In this document: positions 11,601 to 19,560 of the stretch, piece by piece
Position numbering within the stretch: position 1 is the stretch's first letter
Layout: the number at the start of each line of letters is the position of its first letter
NCBI GenBank assembly: GCA_025617745.1
Contig: CM046857.1
Span: forward strand, 28,676,094-28,740,093
Direction: 5' to 3'
Source of the DNA: Heliocidaris erythrogramma
Lineage: Eukaryota; Echinodermata; Echinoidea; Camarodonta; Echinometridae
Length of the DNA stretch: 64,000 bases
Notes under the pieces: generated by a model
Databases searched by the model: none
The model's input: only the letters and a program-made list of their open reading frames with translations
Told to the model about the DNA's origin: nothing
Program-made: the position numbers and the translations under genes

Positions 11601-13970
11601 CTGTGTATTACATCTTTATATACATGTATGTGTTGATTGTTTGTAGTGTCTGGTTAGCGTAGCTCCTTTGCGTACATCGGTGGCAGAACAGTTGAACCTC
11701 TACTGCGTCGGCAACTTTGACACCTGCTGTCCCGAAAGCGAATTAAAATCAGGGTAGGTTAATTGATAAATTGATTAATCTAAAACGTATTTATTGAAAA
11801 CAGCATTGCAGCTTTAGAGCTAAATTACATCGAATATATATCAAGAAAAATTCAGTGTAATTTAAAATTGTTTCAATTGCCCTAAGTGAAATTTGTGACG
11901 CCGTATCAGTGTACATGTACTTTTTTTTTAAATCTTAAATCGCACTAGGGACTCTGTATAACTAAACCGCTTTTTAATTCACGCGGTGTCATAAACTTGC
12001 ATTATTTCTAAAATAGTTTCCTATTACGCAGTTTCATTAACCTTTGGTATTAATATTAATTTTTAGTGACAAGGTATAAATACGAAAATTTTACATTTTA
12101 TACCTAATATAGAAAGAGTCATTTTATTACATTGTTGAGGCGTGTGGCTAATATGAAAGTGGGATACAACTTTTGAGCTGACTTTGGCGTTTAGTTTTTG
12201 ATATGGATAAATAAATAAAAACATCTGTCATTCTAGTTCGAACACAATCCAGTACATCTCCGTAAATGATGTCATGGTTGCTGACGGGTATCCAATACCT
12301 GATGGGAACACTGACGACCAACAATTAAGATGTTCTGTTGTTGTATACGTTCTCCGACCTGCTGATCCAGAACTTTGCAGAGTTGGCTCCAGCTCCCCAC
12401 AGCGCCGAAGACGAGACGACACTTCAAAGATCCAAAGACGGTCCGGTCAGTTTATTATTTATTTCATTGGTTTATTTTCTTCTAGAATCACGAAATATCA
12501 TGAAGCATGGTGATTACCTTATTATTCAGATCTCTTATCGTTTTCCCTACATGACTCTTAAAAATGTTCCAGAACATATTTTCTTATTTTGCTAGCATTA
12601 TTCTGATTCACTATAAGTACTTTATATGCAGAATATCCTTGCGCGACGTGACACTACAGTTACACACATCTTTCAATTTGAAAACACTTAGTTTACCATG
12701 TTCACATTAACTTCCCATATTGTCCTTTCCCGAAAACGTCTTTATTCGAATTGTCAAATTTGCATGACCTTTCATAAATTGATACCATTTTCCCTGAACA
12801 TTACAGCTGAACCTGTCTACGTTTCTCAAGATATTCTCTTCGAAGCCATCCAAAGTGGTGAAGACGCCATTGAAGCTTACCTGATCAACGCCACATCACA
12901 GGCCGTTTCCATTGTCAAGATCGCCCGCCCCAAGGTGGAAGGTGACGTGACAGTTCGGCCCACAGGATTGTCGCGCACAGTCATTATTATCATCGCTGTC
13001 ATCTGTGTGCTACTACTAGTCATTATCGTTCTCGTTCTTGGATACAAGATTTGCAGTCAGAAGTAAGTTTGCAGAGTAGTTAATGACTATCACTGTACTC
13101 AAACCATAGACTCAAACAGAGGTGTCGCTAGAGAGGGGTGTGGGATAGTGGCTAACCACCCCCACCCCCATCCCCAAACACACACACACACACCCACCCA
13201 CCCACACAAATTCCAAAATTCCCTGTCAGCAATTTTGTAGTTGTCGAAAAACTGTCGCCTTTCTCTTTTTTGTCCCCTCCCCCCCCCCCCCCTTTCCCCC
13301 GCTTGCTTTTGATAAAATTTCCAATAAAAACTTGTCGACAAATTTTCCCCATTCAGCATCATTTAGTGACGCCCCTAGAAGGTATTTACTGTATTTTTTA
13401 ATTGTATTTTTAATGGAACATTCATCACATAGAGAAATTAAGTTTCCAATCTCTTATGACGAATGGGGACTGCCATTGTGAACAAAATACATAACAGGTG
13501 TAAAAGAATTACCACTTCCATGGACAAAAAATGGGAGGAAATGGAAGCAGCTTTTTTAAACAACTGCAGCAAACTGTTTGCAGTTCATAAGCTACATATG
13601 ATTTTAATTTCAAAAGTGGAAATAGTACTTGGTTTAATGTGTACTCTAAGCTTTTTCTGTATCAGCACATGTTTAGTTACGAAATAATGCAATGCATGCT
13701 GGGATATGACTAATTTTATTTCTTTTTTGTACACTTACCTAAGATTTCGCTTGACACTTTATAGCTGATCGTTTGTTGTTGTTTTTTGTGGGGGGTTTGG
13801 GGGGAGGGGGTGTGAGTGTGATTTTTGTAAAGTTTGAAGATGATTAACCAAGAAAACAGACAAAACCTCAAAGACAAAAGAATGTGTCACATTTTTCTTT
13901 CCATATTCATTTATGCAGAGTGAAGATGACAGAATCTTCTAATACTGAACCGAACACAGAAATGGCTTAG
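2444..13970 (+). CDS. CLCA-family protein with EGF module and membrane anchor (5'-incomplete gene, 10 exons)
   Basis: The spliced exons are 2444-2559, 6588-6876, 7173-7367, 8954-9181, 10064-10456, 11127-11185, 11647-11753, 12237-12445, 12807-13062 and 13919-13970. All junctions are GT-AG and every phase joins, giving about 634 codons that end in TAG. The order is: CLCA beta-sandwich region (GKWTYSI, then LLDNGAGADVTVNDGVYSR, a CLCA hallmark), a fibronectin-III-like region, an EGF-like module (CDGMVCQNGGTL), a cysteine-containing region, a polybasic RRRR site, a transmembrane helix and a short cytoplasmic tail. CLCA proteins are secreted or membrane-tethered regulators of calcium-activated chloride channels, with an N-terminal metalloprotease-like domain and a VWA domain; both are expected upstream of this window. 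The EGF module is unlike vertebrate CLCAs. The family call is firm; the channel role is family knowledge. A donor-like GTAAGT follows the stop codon directly, so a 3' UTR intron is possible. Confidence 0.88.
3650..5002. mobile_element. Large degenerate foldback element
   Basis: The outer arms at about 3655-3742 and 4914-5000 are inverted copies (for example GGTTGCGTAGCTTCAATCA against the inverse of TGACTGAATCTACGCAACC). The inner arms at about 4130-4183 and 4632-4688 also match inversely (TGCTTAAGCAGACGACGTCC against GGGACATCGTCTGCTTAGAC). The ordered pairing implies one roughly 1.35-kb palindromic element. A separate palindrome (3776-3944) lies within its left half. No coding capacity. Confidence 0.65.
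3776..3944. mobile_element. Palindromic MITE, about 170 bp
   Basis: TTAACCACGAGATCACAAAG opens the left arm, and CTTGGTCTCGTGGTTAA closes the right arm as its inverse. The arms of about 60 bp match with a few mismatches (CAGTGGTTTCGGCGACACCA against TGGTATCGTCGAAACCACTG). The spacer is about 45 bp. No ORF. It is nested in the larger foldback element. Confidence 0.75.
5036..5203. mobile_element. Palindromic element with AGGCCAGGAGC...GAAAG arms
   Basis: The left arm ATGATGGAACGAAATAAGCA to CTCCTGGCCTTC is mirrored by GAAGGCCAGGAGCCGAAAGC to CGTTCCATCAT. Each arm is about 65 bp. A TA microsatellite (about 5007-5029) abuts the left side. Each arm carries, pointing inward to outward, AAGGCCAGGAGC(C/T)GAAAGC, which resembles the stem II plus GAAA half of a hammerhead ribozyme. 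The CTGANGA box is degraded. Confidence 0.75.
5265..5332. repeat. CT microsatellite with TCTAACGGAGT motif
   Basis: GGTCTAACGGAGTCATTTATT is followed by a CT tract (5298-5330). A near-identical TCTAACGGAGTAATTTATT next to CT repeats occurs at 42664-42706, so this is a dispersed repeat rather than chance. Confidence 0.6.
5350..5570. mobile_element. Palindromic element with hammerhead-like arms
   Basis: GAAAAGACAAATATAAATAA on the left is inverted at the right end. The core arms (GTAGAGATGGCAATTATCCG to AAGGAATGACAAATTTATTA) are mirrored almost perfectly over about 75 bp around a spacer of about 30 bp. In each arm the outward-reading strand carries TTGACAAAGG(G/A)CTATGCCCGAAATATCGG, split here as TTGACAA, a GGGC-TAT-GCCC stem, GAAA, and TAT-CGG-ATA. 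That order is the one used by hammerhead ribozymes with a very short stem III. The CUGANGA box has one or two substitutions. Confidence 0.75.
5585..5745 (-). repeat. TA microsatellite plus third hammerhead-like motif
   Basis: A TA/TTTATATA tract (about 5605-5646) is followed by a unique arm. Read on the minus strand near 5689-5720, the arm has CCTGATGAAGGCC, TATAGCT, GAAAATTCGAATC. CTGATGA is an exact match to the hammerhead CUGANGA box and GAAA follows 12 nt later; stem II is imperfect. No second arm is seen, so this copy may be half of a palindrome. Confidence 0.45.
5746..6036 (+). mobile_element. tRNA-derived SINE (family A), apparently full length
   Basis: The head (5750-5815) contains a tRNA-like region with B box GGTTCGAATCC in GTTCGCGGTTCGAATCCCGC. 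The body has TACATTTGCCACTCTCCACC and GGCTAAAGCCGGGGTAATAA. The 3' end has ACGCTATATAAATGGACAT and an ATT microsatellite tail, a LINE-like 3' end. A body copy on the opposite strand lies at 39075-39262, confirming a dispersed family. Confidence 0.8.
6038..6169. mobile_element. MITE, about 130 bp, TIR GACTAA(C/T)GGGTACATTA
   Basis: The left end GACTAACGGGTACATTAAG is inverted at the right end as CCTAATGTACCCATTAGTCG. The interior AACAATGCAGTTTATTCCGTC and AAAACTGTCC is shared with a larger copy at 22817-23256. A TA microsatellite abuts the right side. Confidence 0.75.
6588..6876 (+). CDS. CLCA exon b
   Basis: A long T tract and GCACAG form the acceptor; the donor is GCAG|GTACGA. The 289 nt encode VGKWTYSIVNNYSGTQSVTF through IVERPGSTPVIFPLLDNGAG. 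WTYSI and LLDNGAG are the best conserved landmarks of the CLCA C-terminal half. Confidence 0.9.
7173..7367 (+). CDS. CLCA exon c
   Basis: Starts after CTGCAG and ends before GTATAC. It continues GADVTVNDGVYSRSFTEYDG, the direct continuation of the LLDNGAG motif in CLCA proteins. It then has a glycine-rich segment (NGGGALILGGSSG) and ends ...QLISGESIG across the junction. The phase (2 nt leading, 1 nt trailing) matches both neighbours. Confidence 0.9.
7502..7881. repeat. Identical 73-bp direct repeats flanking a 234-bp insert
   Basis: Positions 7502-7574 and 7809-7881 are identical by eye over 73 bp (GTGGTAATAAG to CATTTACGG). Between them lie a TG microsatellite (about 7573-7598) and a tRNA-derived SINE-like segment. 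All of it is in a CLCA intron. The repeats are too long for an ordinary target-site duplication, so a tandem duplication followed by SINE insertion, or recombination, is more likely. The perfect identity implies a recent event. Confidence 0.85.
7650..7775 (-). mobile_element. tRNA-derived SINE-like repeat (family B), minus strand
   Basis: On the minus strand it contains a Pol III B-box-like GGTTCGAGACT preceded by CAGCGGACCCA. Downstream is the segment CACGTCTTTCGGATGGTGAC. A second copy in the same orientation lies at 38930-39036 with strong similarity. No tail was delimited. The SINE assignment rests on the B box and the two dispersed copies. Confidence 0.6.
8310..8332 (+). repeat. Poly(G) tract
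   Basis: An almost pure run of about 22 G lies in a CLCA intron. It is one of about a dozen long G or C homopolymers in this otherwise AT-rich window (see findings). Confidence 0.9.
8954..9181 (+). CDS. CLCA exon d (start of FN3-like region)
   Basis: The acceptor is CTTCCAG and the donor is AAAAG|GTAACA. It encodes GDSIFEALKFEIAEPF, a proline/serine-rich linker, and the start of a fibronectin-III-like fold (RVQDLQVKM...LVLTWTAPGDDLD). The W of LTWTAPG is the canonical FN3 tryptophan. The phase joins cleanly to the exon at 10064. Confidence 0.88.
10064..10456 (+). CDS. CLCA exon e (end of FN3-like region, EGF module)
   Basis: The acceptor is TTCAAAAG and the donor is CAAC|GTAGGT. The 393 nt complete the FN3-like region (AMSYDIRTSNSS, then FSYAFALQATDDAGLLSP) and add an EGF-like module with CDGMVCQNGG and CSCSCSDDFQGNMCQ. 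The six EGF-type cysteines are visible. The same exon is duplicated in broken form at 39676-40068. Confidence 0.9.
10538..10570. repeat. Poly(G)-AT-poly(C) perfect palindrome
   Basis: Eighteen G, then AT, then thirteen C form a 28-bp self-complementary tract with extra G on the left. It lies in a CLCA intron. It could fold as a GC hairpin, or be an assembly join between two homopolymer runs. Confidence 0.85.
11127..11185 (+). CDS. CLCA exon f (59 nt)
   Basis: A small exon after AACCAG and before GTAATA. It encodes VKSQLRNGVQIDLLMDTAQ. An exon of the same length and sequence type occurs at 42044-42102, which supports both as real exon duplicates. Confidence 0.85.
11647..11753 (+). CDS. CLCA exon g (cysteine-containing)
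   Basis: The acceptor is TTTGTAG and the donor is CAGG|GTAGGT. It encodes CLVSVAPLRTSVAEQLNLYC and GNFDTCCPESELKS. Four cysteines suggest a disulphide-bonded extracellular region after the EGF module. I do not recognise a named domain. Confidence 0.8.
12237..12445 (+). CDS. CLCA exon h (polybasic site)
   Basis: The acceptor is ATTCTAG and the donor is CCG|GTCAGT. It encodes SNTIQYISVNDVMVADGYPI, then LRCSVVVYVLRPADPELC, then SSSPQRRRRDDTS. RRRR (12403-12414) before an acidic pair resembles a furin-type cleavage site. Family members are known to be proteolytically processed, but cleavage here is inference. Confidence 0.82.
12807..13062 (+). CDS. CLCA exon i (juxtamembrane and transmembrane)
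   Basis: The acceptor is CATTACAG and the donor is CAGAA|GTAAGT. It encodes AEPVYVSQDILFEAIQSGED, an N-glycosylation sequon (NATS), then a transmembrane helix of about 24 residues (VIIIIAVICVLLLV...) followed by GYKICSQK. The product would be a type I membrane protein, unless released at the RRRR site. Confidence 0.88.
13121..13380. mobile_element. MITE-like remnant with C-rich and CA-rich interior
   Basis: GGTGTCGCTAGAGAGGGG at the left roughly inverts GTGACGCCCCTAGAAGG at the right. The interior holds CA/CCCA repeats (13157-13205) and a C14 run (about 13277-13290). The terminal match is short, so confidence is modest. It lies between the last two CLCA coding exons. Confidence 0.4.
13919..13970 (+). 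CDS. CLCA terminal coding exon
   Basis: The acceptor is TATGCAG. One base completes the split codon, then VKMTESSNTEPNTEMA and TAG. The cytoplasmic tail is therefore about 20-25 residues and polar. GTAAGT follows the stop immediately, so a 3' UTR intron may be spliced here. Confidence 0.78.
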
Positions 13971-14245
13971 GTAAGTAGCACCTTTGTAATGTAATCTGTG
14001 GAAAGGATGAAATTGGCAGCACAATAATCAACTCTGTTATAGCCACCTGAAAAATGAATGTGAAATCTTAGCGATAATTTTGCTCCTGTTAGAAATAGAG
14101 CCATGCACTCTGATGCCCATTATTTTATAGGCATCTAGTAACAATGTCATCCCCCCCCCCCCGAAAAAATGGGGAAATGTTTTATTTCTAAATTCTAGTG
14201 TAAAGTTAAAAACTGTTTCGGTAATTTTACTTGGTTACTACTACT
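13971..14245. other. Post-stop region of CLCA gene
   Basis: The stretch follows the CLCA stop codon. It begins with a donor-like GTAAGT and contains a C12 run near 14150. It is probably 3' UTR intron; the next clear feature is a LINE from about 14250. A possible 3' UTR acceptor (TTTTCAG near 18030) is only a guess. Confidence 0.35.
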
Positions 14246-14249
14246 TCAA

Positions 14250-17200
14250 CATTCAGGTCAGGCTATGCCTGCTACTGGTAACATGTAAACCAGTACTACC
14301 TGTTCCATGGTCGGGTTGTCGGCGACTAAACCGGCTCCCCCACTTGGTTGCTTCGGCAAACTTGTGAAGAGGGTGTGTGGACATCCTGCAGGACTAAAAC
14401 AAGACCTGTCAAAAGGGCGGATGAGCTCCTAGTCCTAGGAGCCAACGGCCTCCACATCAATCGGAGAGGAGATAGGCCCCACGGGTTGTACCAAGAGGCT
14501 ATTGAAACACCCATGAAATGACTACGACAATCAACCACATACCGGATCGGTCGAAGCCCGGGTCAACAACGACCGCGCTGCCTTCTGGACCCTCCAGAGG
14601 AGGTGGTGGAAAGTGGACTACTGGAGTAGGAGGGGTAGGAGGTGAAGGAAGAAAAGTGACAAAAGTGAACACCATGATTGGTACATGGAATGTGAGAACA
14701 TTGCGACAGAGTGGGAAGATGGAAGTGCTAGTAGAGGAAATGGCCCATATGGACTGGAACATCCTTGGCATTTCGGAGATGCGCTGGAAGGGAATTGGAG
14801 AAGGAACAACATAAGCAGGACACCAATTCTGGTTCTGCGGCGATGATAGGAAAAGTGTGCATGGAGTGGGCTTCCTGGTCAACAAAAATACTAGAAACTC
14901 GATTATGGAATGCATACCAGTCAATGATAGAATCATAGCAACAAGAGTAGGAGGAAAACCATTCAACATGACAATAGTGCAAGTGTATGCATCTACAAGC
15001 GACTGCAGTGAAGAAACGATAGACGAATTCTATGAAGACCTGGAAAAACTAATAAAAACAATAGCAAGAAAAGATGTCTTGGTGGTGCAAGGGGACTTCA
15101 ATGCCAAAATAGGGAAAGACGCGTACGATGAATGGAAAGGGACAGTTGGGAAATTTGGACTGGGTGATACCAATGACAGAGGGTTAAAGTTACTGGATTT
15201 TGCGAAGAGACATCAATTGACGGCAGCAACCACACTTTTTGATCACAAAACATCTAGAAAGACCACTTGGCAATCACCAGATGGAAAAGTACACAATCAA
15301 ATTGACTACATCTTTGTATCGAGAAGACATGTTACTGGAGTGAACAGAGCAAGAACAAGAACTTTCAACAAACCAGACATTGGTAGTGACCATGAATTGG
15401 TGATGATGACACTAAAAGTGAAGCTGAAAACAAGAAAGGCAAGATGACAAGAACATGTTTTGACCTGGATAAACTGAAAGACCCGGAAATAGCAGAAGCA
15501 TTTCAAGGAGAGCTGGTTGGGAAATTTGCACCGCTTCTGTTGTTGAACCAAGACTCACAGGTGCTGTGTGATGAGTTTAACAACATACTAGAGAAAACTG
15601 CTGAAGAAAACTGGGGAAAGCAAGGAAGATCAAAAAGCCATGGCTAACACCAGAAGTGATGGACAGATGCGACAAGAGAAGGGAAAAGAAGAGGAAGAAG
15701 AATCAGGGTGAAACTGAGCTGCAAGAGTACAGAGCTGCAAACAAAGAGTGTAGAAAAGCACTGAATGAAGCAAAGAACAAATGGATAGAAGTTCAAACGA
15801 AAGAAATTGAAGACAGCCTGAGTCGACACAATACTAAGAAGGCCTATGATGTTGTGAAGAAGTTAAGTGGTGCACAGACGAATGAGACGAAATGTAAGCA
15901 AGCAAGTGTCATTGAAGACAAGAATGGTACACTTCTAACCAAGGGTGAAGACATCTCAAACAGATGGAAAGAATATTGTGAAGAGCTCTACAACTACTCA
16001 ATACAGAAGGACACACGAGTGCTGGATGAAGCTGTGCAAGATGAGGATATCAGAGAGGAGGAAAAAATCTTATTGTCAGAGGTGGAATGTGCCATCAAAG
16101 AGCTGAAACGGAACAAGGCACCAGGTGCGGACAATATCAAAGCTGAACTCATTCAAGGTGGAGGAGAAATAACAGCAAAAGTGCTACACAAACTATGCAA
16201 TGAGATAGTAAGGACAAAAAAGTGGCCAAGTCAGTGGACAGAAAGTGTACTCATCACCATACCAAAGAAGACTAATAGCAGGAAATGCACAGACCCCAGT
16301 ACCATCAGTCTCATCAGTCATGCATCGGAAGTGATGTTGAAGATCATTCAGAAGAGGATAACACCCAGGATACAGGAGGTACTAAGTGAGAGCCAAGCAG
16401 GTTTCAGAAGAGGAAGAAGCACTGTACAGCAGATAACAACCTTGAGAATTCTGAATGAGAAAGCAAGAGAGGTGGGGAAACGATCCTTCACAACTTCATT
16501 GATTTCCGAAAAGCTTTTGATAGAGTTTGGCATGAGGCACTTTGGAACACCATGGGGAAGTACAATATTGGAAAAGGAATAACTACACTGATCCAAAACC
16601 TGTATGAGGGAGCAAGATCTAAGGTCCTGACTGATGAGCAATTCAGTGACTGGTTTCAGACTACTGTTGGGGTACGACAAGGGTGCTTACTGTCCCCTAC
16701 CTTGTTCAGCCTGTTTCTAGAAAGAATTATGGAAGAAACACTTGAAGGACACTGCGGAGGCGTGAGATGTGCAGGGAGAAGGATAACTGATCTACGTTTT
16801 GCTGATGACATTGATATGCTTGAAGAAGATAAGGATAGCTTGCGGGAAGTAACAAAAAGACTAGAGGAAACAGCAAAGAGAAAAGAGATATGGGATGGAA
16901 ATTAGTACAGAGAAGAGCAAAGTGATGATAGCTGGTAAGAGAGAAGACACAGAGAACCAGGTGGTGAATGTGTTGGTAGATGGAGTACGTCCGGAACAGG
17001 TCAGGAGTTTCACCTACCTTGGGTCAAGGATAGAGGACAATGGCAAGTCAGAAATGGAGATTCGAATAAGGATTGGGAGAGCTACTAGTGCTTTAGCGAA
17101 ACATCTGGAGAGCGAAGAACATCCATATGAATAATAAGCTGCTGCTGATGAGATCCGTGGTGATGGCAACCCTTCTTTATGCCTGTGAGAGTTGGACGAT

Positions 17201-17560
17201 GACTAAGAAAGATGAACGAAGACTGAGAGCATTTGAGATGAGACCTACAGAAGGATGCTGGGAATTTCGTGGAAGGAGAAGAAGACCAACGAATGGTTAA
17301 AAGCAGAAATCACTAGAATCTGTGGACGGGAACTAGAAGGATTTGTAGATATGGTTAGGAGGCGGAAGTTTAGGTTTGTTGGACACGTGGTGAGAGGAGG
17401 TGGAATGGCGAAGGGTGTAGTTGAAGGTGGTGTTGAAGGACGGAGAGGCAGAGGAAGACCCCAGGGAGACTGGGCAGGGAACCTGAAGTAAGTGGAAAGT
17501 CCCTGTCAGGGACTGGGTGTACCAACGGCCATAGTGGCTACGGAGCTGATGACTTTTACT
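14250..17560 (+). mobile_element. RTE-clade LINE (BovB-like), broken
   Basis: The GC-richer segment reads as a non-LTR element: a 5' leader (about 14250-14670), AP endonuclease, reverse transcriptase and a short C-terminal region. Its motifs follow the RTE/BovB pattern closely: TWNVRTL...ILGISEMRWKG at the start, ISHASEVMLKIIQKRI in the RT, GVRQGCLLSP, then the terminal GRRGRGRPQGDWAG. No poly(A) or simple tail is obvious after 17490, so the 3' boundary is approximate. Confidence 0.85.
14674..17491 (+). pseudogene. RTE LINE endonuclease/reverse transcriptase, inactivated
   Basis: It begins MIGTWNVRTLRQSGK. The endonuclease runs in one frame to about 15447 with one internal TAA at 14812-14814. 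It includes VVQGDFNAKIG and the terminal SDHELV motif. The remainder lies in successive frames: 15444-15647, 15656-16582 (ELKRNKAPGADNIKAELIQ, IPKKTNS), 16552-16905 (GVRQGCLLSPTLF, LRFADDIDML), 16895-17134 (FTYLGSRIEDNG) and 17255-17491. That makes one stop plus about five frame changes. FADD replaces the usual YADD. The product would copy and integrate the LINE RNA; this copy is dead. Confidence 0.85.
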
Positions 17561-18704
17561 ATTCATTTAGGAGTGGTCGTCTTTCTATGGTACCAGTATA
17601 TTCATCGAGCATGATCGAATAAAAATGATAACATCCAATTATCGTTTGAAAAAAGACTATATACAATTTTGTAGATGTACTATAGATCTACTATAGACAA
17701 AAGGGTTGTTTTACATTTTTCATATTGCTCTATACATTGCTAATTCCTGGTTAAATGTCACTTCCGGTTCTTATGTCAGCGTAACAATGCACTATCATAA
17801 CAGTTAACACTGAAAACTGTATTATCTCATACCAAGACACGCATTATTAGCCTAACCCAATGGGCCTAGTACCATACTGATGTGTAATAGACACGGTCTC
17901 TGTCAAAATAGGCAGGTAGGGATTTCAGATAGCTAGGCTACTGACCAAATCAGGAGGTCTACCACTTAACCGTTTTAACATAATTTGCTTAAATGAGCAA
18001 CTGCATTGTAAAATACGCAATATTTTCTGTTTTCAGCACCACCTCTTTCATCATTAGAAAATACTGCATTGACTGGATCAGAGTCCCTGGATCAGAGGCT
18101 TATCTGCAGTATTTCACGACTGGAATGGGGAAGAGATTGTTGTTAGTGCATGTCCTCGCGTAATGTTAAGTTTTTATCAGTATAAATTAGCAAAGTTCAG
18201 AATGTTTAAAGAAAAGTATTTCATTATTCTATGAAACAACCAGGATATCCCTGATCCTATGTGCTCTTGGATAACAAATGTCAACGTCACTTTAAAAAAA
18301 TATATTAACGAACGGAATTGTTATACATTATTAGGTACTGTCCAACGTGTCATCAGATGGTTTGTAGAGGTGTAATCGTTATGAGTATAAGGTTTGCGTT
18401 ATGAATGACGTAATGAGAACAGAAGTGCAGAATAACAAGAGTAGCAAGAGAAATAGAGATAGTGTAGAAGAGTAGGAAAAGAAATTGAATAAAGGGGGAT
18501 GTGTGTTCTAGAATCTCTAAATCTAAATTTGAGCAAGTGTGTATCTATTTTGTTGGCTTCCAAAAATATAATGAAATCGGCAAGTTGGAGGCATTATGAT
18601 GTGTTTTGTATTTTTTTTCTCATTTACATTTGCTTACTTTTTATACAGATCAATATGTAGCGATTTTAAGTTTATGGTATGTAGGCCTACTTGTATTATA
18701 GGCC
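17561..18704. other. No recognised feature
   Basis: AT-rich non-coding sequence between the RTE LINE and the next MITE. No convincing ORF, tRNA or inverted repeat was seen. It could include the CLCA 3' UTR or intergenic DNA. Confidence 0.4.
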
Positions 18705-19560
18705 AGGAGCCTGTCTCGAAATAGTCGCCCCATTAAACATATGAGATTTGACCCCTTAAAGTTACGTAGACCATCCATGTCAGTCACAAAAAGCTTGTCA
18801 GCCTGACCGAAGCCACCGAGTATGCCCCCAACCCCCCCCCCCCCCCTAAAACAAACAAACAAACAAACAAACAAAACACTGTCAACCCATCCAACATATA
18901 TGCGCCAAACTTTGTCAAGTTGTATGGCTATACATTACCAAAACACCAAAACTAACAAAATTGTCCGTCGGGATAGGTTGTCAGTCGGCCCCTACAAAAA
19001 TTATGATGCAATTTTTTCCCCTTAAGGCCCATTGACCAAATTTTGTCAGATGGAAGACGTATGGGTGTACATTACAAAAATATAAAAACTGTCAAAAATT
19101 TCGATCGGAAAGGGGGTGTAACACGCCCCTGAAAAATACCAAAGTGCCCCTAAACCAAGCTTTGCTGCCCAAAATGTTCTGGGTGTAGAGAAAAAACATG
19201 TTTTGGCATTATACCCGTGATAAGTGTCGCTGTCAATTGAAGGCAAATTTACAAAATACAGTTTTGAGTATTGCAACTTTTGGGGGTGCATTTCGTGTCA
19301 AATGATAATTTCAATAATAAGTTATTGTATTGCTTCTCAAAAGTAGTCAAATGATATTCTCAAGATTATATAAACACACCCATTGTCCATCTGCACCTGT
19401 TTAACAAGACGTAATAGAGGAGCTTGCTAGATTTCTGGGCTATGTGGCTGTCATGCTAAAATCTACCATTTACTACAAGCTTTTTATGAGTGACATGGAT
19501 GGTCTAAGTAACTTTAAGGGGTATATGCAAAATGGGGCGGCTATTTCTGGAGAGGCTCCT
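18705..19560. mobile_element. Non-autonomous DNA transposon with about 95-bp TIRs
   Basis: The left terminus AGGAGCCTGTCTCGAAATAG continues through CCCCTTAAAGTTACGTAGAC and ATCCATGTCAGTCACAAAAA. The right terminus is its inverse (TTTATGAGTGACATGGAT ... CTTTAAGGGG ... GGCGGCTATTT ... GAGGCTCCT). The arms are about 95 bp with scattered mismatches. The interior of about 660 bp has no long ORF and a C16/AAAC microsatellite patch near 18831-18872. Confidence 0.75.

Noticed and set aside
12338-12595. Alternative frame (85 codons) over CLCA exon h
   Set aside because: The other frame joins in phase with both neighbouring exons and carries the RRRR site; this one does not join and runs into the intron.
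13099-13362. Gly-rich open frame opposite the last CLCA exons
   Set aside because: Reads through CA/CCCA and poly(C) tracts within a MITE-like remnant; no homology recognised.
14518-14814. Host gene resembling craniofacial development protein 2
   Set aside because: Such database names arise from LINE endonucleases. The TWNVRTL start is followed by RTE reverse transcriptase motifs in order.
17964-18060. Possible CLCA 3' UTR exon after TTTTCAG near 18030
   Set aside because: The acceptor-like sequence alone is weak, nothing supports an exon there, and an RTE LINE lies between. Not listed as a feature.
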